From assembly GCA_036508135.1 (NCBI GenBank), contig DATCHW010000156.1:1-11893 (forward strand): a stretch of DNA of 11,893 nucleotides, given 5' to 3'. A program made the translations under genes and the position numbers. The notes under the pieces were generated by a model, which worked only from the letters and a program-made list of their open reading frames with translations, was not told where the DNA came from and made no database searches. Source of the DNA: DATCHW01 sp036508135. GTDB lineage: Bacteria > Bacteroidota > Ignavibacteria > Tepidaquicellales > Tepidaquicellaceae. This document shows positions 7,339 to 11,893 of this stretch, piece by piece; the stretch's first letter is position 1, and each line of letters begins with the position of its first letter.

Positions 7339-8004
7339 TTACACATCTTCCCAGATGAATTTGAAGAGCATCATAGAAGCTACAAATACCACTACCGCAT
7401 ATGCGGCGAGTATCTGAAAATCTTCCATCAAATTAGCAGTAGGTTCTCCGCCGCTTGCAAGTTTTGTAGCATCTATCACAGTGAGGAGCAAGGGCAATAG
7501 TATAGGAAAAGCAAGGACGGGATAAAGAGTGCCTTTTGTATTTGCTTTGGATATGATTGCGGCTATGATAGTGGATGAAATTACAAGTCCGAAATTTCCC
7601 AGCACAACCGTAATTAAAAATCCGCTTAAGTTCCCGATATTAAAATTTGTGATTGCAATAAAGAGTATCAGTATTACAATATTGAGACCGTATGTAAGTA
7701 TAAGGTTAAAGAAAAACTTTCCGAGAAATATGCTGTTCGTTTCGGAGCTGAGCTTGAGTGCGAATGAAGTTTCTTTTTCTTCCTCCTTTATAAAAACCCT
7801 TGCCAAGCCGCTGATAGCAGAAAAGAAGATAACAATCCAGAGCAAACCGGATAAAATCTCCGTTTCGATTTTTTCATTACCGATTGCAAATCTGATAATG
7901 GAAATAGTCACAATCACAAACATCAGAAGTGAGTTTACTGCGTACCTGTTCCTTATTTCCGATTTAATATCTTTTCGTAGTATTTTAAAAGTCGAACTCA
8001 GCAT
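7339..8004 (-). CDS. ccmB: Heme exporter membrane subunit CcmB
   Basis: A 221-residue integral inner-membrane protein with about six helices (near 21-41, 48-70, 98-119, 127-152, 160-180 and 195-216), the usual CcmB length and topology. Family-typical stretches are LLWIVIFFSAISGLARVF (54-71) followed by an acidic KEEEKE, and LYPVLAFPILLPLLL (160-174). CcmB is the permease half of the CcmAB ABC system, which works with CcmC, CcmD and CcmE to load heme for c-type cytochrome maturation. Neither the ATPase gene ccmA nor ccmC is next to it: upstream, 15 bases away, is the DUF6029-like barrel gene, and downstream is a repeat-bearing gap and a kinase gene. Co-transcription with the upstream barrel gene is likely. 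Confidence 0.9.
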   Translation of the reverse strand: MLSSTFKILRKDIKSEIRNRYAVNSLLMFVIVTISIIRFAIGNEKIETEILSGLLWIVIFFSAISGLARVFIKEEEKETSFALKLSSETNSIFLGKFFFNLILTYGLNIVILILFIAITNFNIGNLSGFLITVVLGNFGLVISSTIIAAIISKANTKGTLYPVLAFPILLPLLLTVIDATKLASGGEPTANLMEDFQILAAYAVVVFVASMMLFKFIWEDV

Positions 8005-8019
8005 CTCAAATTAAAGAAA

Positions 8020-9672
8020 TTACAAATGTGATTGAAAAGTAAATCTGAATCCTTCAAAAGGTTTTACAAATCTGCATATACCATTGGTACAGCGCAGTCC
8101 GCCTCTTTCCGAACCATAAGAAACCATTATTGTATTTGATTGATTCAGTTTGTAAAGTACTTCACCCTGGAACCAGCTTTTTTTACCCGTCGGTTCTTCG
8201 TTATCATTCGTGAATTCTGCCGACAGCGTAAATCCAAGCTCAGGTGATTTCGTAAGATTGACTGCAATAAGTTGATTGTAATAATTAAGCTGGTCTGCAT
8301 TCCTCACAGAATTGTGGACTACCTGCTGTTCGGCTACGAGTTTAACGGAGTATTCTTTATTAATAATATATTTTAATTGAAGAGGAACGGTAGTCACGAA
8401 CAATTGCTCCGATGCATTTGGAATAATATTGTTATATATTACAGAATTCTGCCTGTAGAGTGCGAGTTTAGCATAAGTCTTTTTCGACATATAATATTCG
8501 CCTTCAAGATAGACTTCCCAGAAAGGCGAGAATTGTTTATCTAAAGAAGGGATAAGGGCAAAATTTCTTTCAATCCTCTGGTAAACAATTTTTCCCGTAT
8601 TATCGGTATTAATGTAATCATAATGCCTTGATGCAACACTGCCATTTAAATTGAAATTCAGATTGTCATTTACAACGTAAACGATATCAACTTGTCCTCC
8701 CACTTCATCATTAAAATCGACCGTGTGAGGATTCCTCGAAATAAGAGTCCACGTGTGCTCTTTGATTGCAGTCGGAGGATTCTGAAAAGGAAGCATCTTG
8801 GATGCCCGCTCGTTGCTCTGGTTATCAGGATTTGTTAAATCAAACCTGTAATTTTTATATTCGATTGTCACACCCAATCCTGCTTTGGAATAAGAAAGTG
8901 AAGAATAGAATCCGTCACCCATTGAAGAGAATCCGACCGGATAGACAGTATTTCTTTCCGCTATAATATTTTTATGGGCATAAGATGAATAAAAAGAAAA
9001 ATCACCGAGATTAAGATTCATATATGCTTCGGGAAGATTTGCAGTAATGTTTGTCCTTGCATTTCCTGAAGGTACAACACCTTTGGAATATACGTAGTTT
9101 GTTCCTATCAGCAGATTTTTTACCGGACTTATTTCAAAATTTGCATCCCTGACTTTATATGTCTCAATTCTTTCCGGAGTAAGGTAATCGCTGTATTCAA
9201 TATCACCGCCTAAAATTTGTGCTTTTATTTTTACGGGATTTTTATCTCCGAAGGTTTTTTTGTAACTCACTCTCACGCCGTCCACGCCGGTATCGTAAGC
9301 AAGCGTTCTGTCTTCAAAGCTGTTGAAAGTCATACCCCTTGAAACTATATCCCAATAATCGCCTGCCCTCACGGCAATCCCGATATCGTTTTTATATTCT
9401 ACAAATCTTTTTCTGATACCTTTGAAATCCCTGCCATACTCTATCGGGTCGCTGATTTCATATCTCATTCCTAATGTAAAATCATTGACGGATAATCTTG
9501 CATCGGTAAGATTTTCAAAATACTCTTTGGAGTTTTTTTCACTTCCTGTGTATTCGTATCCGTTTCCGTATCGTAACAGGTTATTTACTGAAGCCTTGAC
9601 GTTAAGATTTATCTGGGAAAATGCGGTGGAGTATAAAAACAAAAGTACTAAAACAGTAAAAATCTTCCTCAT
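8020..9672 (-). CDS. Outer-membrane beta-barrel protein, DUF6029-like
   Basis: A 550-residue exported protein. Residues 1-19 are a signal peptide (MRKIFTVLVLLFLYSTAFS-Q), close to that of the TonB receptor at 1011. The rest is alternating beta strands rich in tyrosine and asparagine, consistent with a large outer-membrane barrel. The family call rests on the overall layout and on the C-terminal end, YGSERGGLRCTNGICRFVKP and then FEGFRFTFQSHL, which I associate with DUF6029 of Bacteroidota. Cys528 and Cys533 form a CX4C pair just before the last strand and are the only cysteines in the protein, so a disulfide is plausible. The function is unknown. It lies between a thioredoxin-like gene (50 bases upstream, with a hairpin between) and ccmB (15 bases downstream), suggesting a link with envelope redox or cytochrome maturation. 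That link is inference. Confidence 0.75.
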   Translation of the reverse strand: MRKIFTVLVLLFLYSTAFSQINLNVKASVNNLLRYGNGYEYTGSEKNSKEYFENLTDARLSVNDFTLGMRYEISDPIEYGRDFKGIRKRFVEYKNDIGIAVRAGDYWDIVSRGMTFNSFEDRTLAYDTGVDGVRVSYKKTFGDKNPVKIKAQILGGDIEYSDYLTPERIETYKVRDANFEISPVKNLLIGTNYVYSKGVVPSGNARTNITANLPEAYMNLNLGDFSFYSSYAHKNIIAERNTVYPVGFSSMGDGFYSSLSYSKAGLGVTIEYKNYRFDLTNPDNQSNERASKMLPFQNPPTAIKEHTWTLISRNPHTVDFNDEVGGQVDIVYVVNDNLNFNLNGSVASRHYDYINTDNTGKIVYQRIERNFALIPSLDKQFSPFWEVYLEGEYYMSKKTYAKLALYRQNSVIYNNIIPNASEQLFVTTVPLQLKYIINKEYSVKLVAEQQVVHNSVRNADQLNYYNQLIAVNLTKSPELGFTLSAEFTNDNEEPTGKKSWFQGEVLYKLNQSNTIMVSYGSERGGLRCTNGICRFVKPFEGFRFTFQSHL

Positions 9673-9705
9673 ATACAGTGTTTAAAATTATAAAATCTTT
9701 TTTTC

Positions 9706-9724
9706 AAAAAATCCCGGCGGGATT
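9706..9724 (-). terminator. Possible rho-independent terminator after the thioredoxin-like gene
   Basis: In the leftward transcript AATCCC pairs with GGGATT across a 3-base loop (plus-strand 9710-9715 and 9719-9724), followed by four more U residues. The stem overlaps the stop codon (9723-9725). It is short, so partial termination within the operon is as likely as a full stop. Confidence 0.5.
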
Positions 9725-10220
9725 ATTTTATTCCGAGCGCCTCTTTTATTTCTTCTTCAATCTTCACTTCGTCTCCCGCTAAAAAGTTGGAGTGCTTTGC
9801 AAGTATTTGTTTATCTTTACTTATCAATAATGAGAATGGAAGTGTCAATTCAGTATTTCCCCAGTATGCTTCATAAACTTTATTCTCCGTATCCATCACA
9901 ACAGTAAATTTATAGTCTTTGGATTCAATAAAAGATTTCACCTTTGCAATGGATTTCTGGTCGTCTTCATTGATTGCCAGATAAGTGAAACCTTTATCCT
10001 TATATATTTCATAAATATCTTTTAAATGCCTCATTTCTTCTTTGCAGGGGTCGCACCAGCTTGCCCAAAAAGACAGCATTACGGGTCCTTTTTCGAGAAG
10101 TTTACTTAGGGTTATATCGTTTCCGGATAAATCACTCAGTGTGAAGTCAGAATAATTTTGAGCTTTGAGTGTATAAGAAAAAGCGAATAGGATTGCGACT
10201 ACGAGAAATATTTTTTTCAT
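9723..10220 (-). CDS. TlpA/ResA-like periplasmic thioredoxin
   Basis: A 165-residue exported thioredoxin-fold protein. Residues 1-20 are a signal peptide (MKKIFLVVAILFAFSYTLKA), without a lipobox cysteine. The TlpA-like fold follows: YSDFTLSDLSGNDITLSKL, then PVMLSFWASWCDPCKEEM with the active-site pair Cys56 and Cys59 (WCxxC), and TLPFSLLI with the cis-proline at 128. The length matches single-domain ResA/TlpA proteins, which reduce disulfides in apocytochrome c or in other envelope proteins. It starts 14 bases after nuoH and precedes the CX4C-bearing barrel gene, which could be a redox partner. The electron donor, such as a CcdA or DsbD protein, is not in the window. No Shine-Dalgarno site is visible. 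Confidence 0.88.
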   Translation of the reverse strand: MKKIFLVVAILFAFSYTLKAQNYSDFTLSDLSGNDITLSKLLEKGPVMLSFWASWCDPCKEEMRHLKDIYEIYKDKGFTYLAINEDDQKSIAKVKSFIESKDYKFTVVMDTENKVYEAYWGNTELTLPFSLLISKDKQILAKHSNFLAGDEVKIEEEIKEALGIK

Positions 10221-10234
10221 TTATTTGATTATTG

Positions 10235-11269
10235 TTATAATTTTAAATAAGTAACTACAAATGCCGTAATTATTAAATTTGCAAGTGCAAGCGGAAGCAT
10301 AACCTTCCAGCCGAGATTCATTAACTGGTCGTATCGGAATCTCGGGATAGTCCATCTTATCCATATAAAGAAGAAAACCATAAATGCTGTTTTTGCAGAA
10401 AATGTTAGCATCTGAATAATACTCACCCAGATATCAGGCAGCCCGAAAGTCTGAAGATAGGGGAATTGCCAGCCGCCGAGATATAATGTAGTGATTACTG
10501 TACCCGCAACTATCATATTAGCATACTCTGCAAGGAAAAAGAGGGCGAACTTCATACTCGAATACTCGGTATGGTAACCGCCGACAAGTTCCTGCTCTGC
10601 TTCGGGAAGGTCAAATGGCGCCCTGTTTGTTTCTGCAAATGAAGCAACAAGGAACGTAAGGAAGCCGATTGGCTGAAGGATTAAATTCCATTTCCATCCG
10701 TATTGATTCTGAACTATCGTACTCAGTTGAAAAGAACCATTGATAAGGATTATGCCGATTACAGATAGTCCCATAGAAAGTTCATAACTTATCATCTGAG
10801 CGGAAGACCTCAATCCGCCGAGCAGGGAATACTTGTTGTTGGAAGACCAGCCGCTAAGCGTGATACCATAAACGCCAAGCGAAAGCAGTGCAAGTATGTA
10901 AAGAATTCCAATATTCACATCCGCTATCTGAAGTTTGATATCCATACCAAACAGATGAATTTTCTCTCCGAAAGGAACCACTGCGATTGTGGAAAGAGCT
11001 ACCATAAGGGAAATTCCGGGTGCAAGGGAGTGAATGAACTTATTGGCTTTTTCAGGAACGATATCTTCCTTCATCAGCAGTTTTAAAATATCGACGAATG
11101 GCTGAAGAAGTCCCCAGAATCCCACCCTGTTAGGTCCATACCGGTTTTGTATAAAAGCGGAAACTTTTCTTTCGGCTAATACCGCATAAGCTACACCTAT
11201 AAGGAGGATTAACTCAACAACTACAATTTTGATAAGTGTAACAACTACATTAAGCAACGAGACAGACAT
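10235..11269 (-). CDS. nuoH: NADH-quinone oxidoreductase subunit H (complex I)
   Basis: A 344-residue inner-membrane protein of normal NuoH length with about eight helices. Diagnostic stretches are AERKVSAFIQNRYGPNRVG (32-50, quinone-cavity side), GLRSSAQMISYELSMG (152-167, first ND1 signature) and ETNRAPFDLPEAEQELVGG (213-231, second ND1 signature) followed by YHTEYS. NuoH links the quinone-binding arm of complex I to the proton-pumping membrane arm. All these acidic and arginine residues are present, so it looks functional. In most genomes nuoH lies between nuoG or nuoD and nuoI. Here it is followed after 14 bases by a thioredoxin-like gene and preceded by at least 620 bases without a gene. 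An in-frame TAA shortly upstream of the ATG fixes the start within a few codons. Confidence 0.97.
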   Translation of the reverse strand: MSVSLLNVVVTLIKIVVVELILLIGVAYAVLAERKVSAFIQNRYGPNRVGFWGLLQPFVDILKLLMKEDIVPEKANKFIHSLAPGISLMVALSTIAVVPFGEKIHLFGMDIKLQIADVNIGILYILALLSLGVYGITLSGWSSNNKYSLLGGLRSSAQMISYELSMGLSVIGIILINGSFQLSTIVQNQYGWKWNLILQPIGFLTFLVASFAETNRAPFDLPEAEQELVGGYHTEYSSMKFALFFLAEYANMIVAGTVITTLYLGGWQFPYLQTFGLPDIWVSIIQMLTFSAKTAFMVFFFIWIRWTIPRFRYDQLMNLGWKVMLPLALANLIITAFVVTYLKL

Positions 11270-11313
11270 CCGATATTAATTGTTTATAATCATTAAAAAT
11301 GACTAAAAAAAAT

Positions 11314-11335
11314 GAAATTTTAAATGCAAAATTTC
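11314..11335. repeat. AT-rich hairpin upstream of nuoH
   Basis: GAAATTTT (11314-11321) and AAAATTTC (11328-11335) form a perfect 8-base inverted repeat with a 6-base spacer. It lies 45 bases upstream of the nuoH start and could be an operator or a 5'-leader structure; chance is also possible in such AT-rich DNA. Confidence 0.35.
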
Positions 11336-11376
11336 TCTCAATTCATTTAACTTAATTTAAAGGTATCTGTTCCTGT

Positions 11377-11421
11377 TCCCTTTACGAATCAGAAGATTTG
11401 TTAAGAGGAGGGGTGGGAAAA
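11377..11421. repeat. TTTACGAATC palindromic repeat, copy A (degenerate)
   Basis: TTTACGAATC, AGAA, GATTTGTTAA: the right arm differs from perfect pairing by one G-T pair and one mismatch. It is followed by AGAGGAGGGGTGGGAAA. The same order of parts occurs at 11594-11639. Confidence 0.7.
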
Positions 11422-11478
11422 TAATTTAAATACTTCTGTTTCCAAATCTCCAGATTCCGTGTAAAAATTCTTAAATTT

Positions 11479-11498
11479 CCCTGCCGTTTACGGCAGGG
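11479..11498. repeat. Perfect 8-base GC-rich hairpin
   Basis: CCCTGCCG (11479-11486) and CGGCAGGG (11491-11498) enclose TTTA. No T tract follows on either strand, so it is more likely a dispersed palindrome than a terminator. Confidence 0.6.
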
Positions 11499-11510
11499 GT
11501 GTGATCTATC

Positions 11511-11533
11511 CTGAAATCGGGCTTTAGCCCAAA
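11511..11533. repeat. Short 'GGGCTTTAGCCC' hairpin element
   Basis: GGGC, TTTA, GCCC (11519-11530) within CTGAAATCGGGCTTTAGCCC, a string I recognise as a recurrent intergenic element. The stem is only four bases and no role is apparent. Confidence 0.4.
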
Positions 11534-11593
11534 TACGTTATTCGAAAATCCAAGTTCTCACACAACCTCTCCTAATCGAGAAACCAAAATTTA

Positions 11594-11639
11594 TTCCTTT
11601 ACGAATCAGAAGATTCGTAAAAGAGGTGGAGTGTGGAAA
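11594..11639. repeat. TTTACGAATC palindromic repeat, copy B (perfect)
   Basis: TTTACGAATC (11598-11607), loop AGAA, GATTCGTAAA (11612-11621) form a perfect 10-base stem. The downstream AGAGGTGGAGTGTGGAAA parallels copy A at 11377-11421, so the repeat unit is about 45 bases and extends beyond the hairpin. Confidence 0.8.
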
Positions 11640-11688
11640 TTTTCATCTTGATGCAAGGGACGTAAGAGAGTGTCTGAATACTATATTT

Positions 11689-11791
11689 TGTCATCCCGAA
11701 TTTATTTCGGGATCTCATTTTAAACATCGAAAAGAAACTTAGATACTGAAATCACCGACAGGTCGGGATCTTCGACAAGTTCAGTATGACA
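11689..11791. repeat. Composite of two inverted TGTCAT-type repeats
   Basis: The left unit (11689-11716) begins TGTCATCCCGAA and ends TTCGGGATCTC with a 6-base stem. The right unit lies on the opposite strand: its complement begins TGTCATACTGAACTTGTCG at 11791 and ends in a CCGA/TCGG hairpin at 11755-11766. The composite is bounded by TGTCAT and ATGACA. Confidence 0.7.
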
Positions 11792-11873
11792 AGTTTTTTC
11801 TCAAATAACTCATTTGTTCTCTTGATATAAAACGTCAATAAAATAATTCTTACACAAGAATATTATTTATATA

Positions 11874-11893
11874 TTTTTTTTTTTTTTTTTTTT
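11874..11893. other. Terminal run of 20 T
   Basis: The window ends in 20 consecutive T bases. This is probably a contig end in a homopolymer or an assembly artefact rather than a biological element. Confidence 0.6.

Larger units (their letters stand above)
11270..11893. other. Repeat-rich intergenic region up to the window edge
   Basis: No gene is visible on either strand. The stretch is a mosaic of short palindromes from at least four families, listed separately, joined by AT-rich sequence. The nuoH promoter should lie in the first 100 or so bases, but I cannot point to a reliable -35/-10 pair. Confidence 0.65.

Noticed and set aside
11479..11498. Terminator for a gene right of the window
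   Set aside because: The stem is good but no T tract follows on either strand and no gene end is nearby.

Overview
The window looks like part of a Bacteroidota/Chlorobi-group genome, most likely the Ignavibacteria. The reasons are low GC, few Shine-Dalgarno sites, secreted proteins with the 'NYPNPFNP' type IX secretion (T9SS) sorting signal, a TonB-dependent receptor with an N-terminal carboxypeptidase-regulatory-like domain, a DUF6029-like barrel, and many short palindromic intergenic repeats. The lineage call is inference from these features. The 20-base T run at the right end suggests a contig edge.

Left part (1-4045). The start of a secreted protein gene runs leftwards off the window (1-239). 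A repeat-bearing gap of about 770 bases follows. Then comes the only rightward gene, a TonB-dependent outer-membrane receptor (1011-3936). It is broken by a +1 frameshift in a T run, an in-frame TAA, and a probable pair of compensating indels with a TGA. All lesions lie between 1471 and 1950, and the 3' two-thirds is open. It ends at a terminator hairpin facing a convergent gene.

Right part (4046-11269). All genes read leftwards. In transcription order they are nuoH (complex I membrane subunit), a TlpA/ResA-like periplasmic thioredoxin, a 550-aa DUF6029-like outer-membrane barrel, ccmB (heme exporter membrane subunit), a soluble PAS histidine kinase, an alpha/beta hydrolase and a T9SS-secreted protein. 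The first four are closely spaced (14, 50 and 15 bases) and share an envelope, respiration and cytochrome c maturation theme. A hairpin sits between the thioredoxin and barrel genes. After a 230-base repeat-bearing gap, the kinase, hydrolase and T9SS genes form a second tight group with gaps of 28 and 35 bases. nuoH has no other complex I gene beside it here, and ccmB has no ccmA or ccmC.

The most interesting signals are small. A TGTCAT-type palindromic repeat lies in frame inside the T9SS sorting domain and encodes an extra loop. The stop region of the same gene is one arm of a long inverted repeat whose other arm carries a mirrored copy of the last codons. Several other palindrome families fill the gaps. 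I see no CRISPR array, tRNA, rRNA, transposase or recognisable defence system, and no convincing new multi-gene system.
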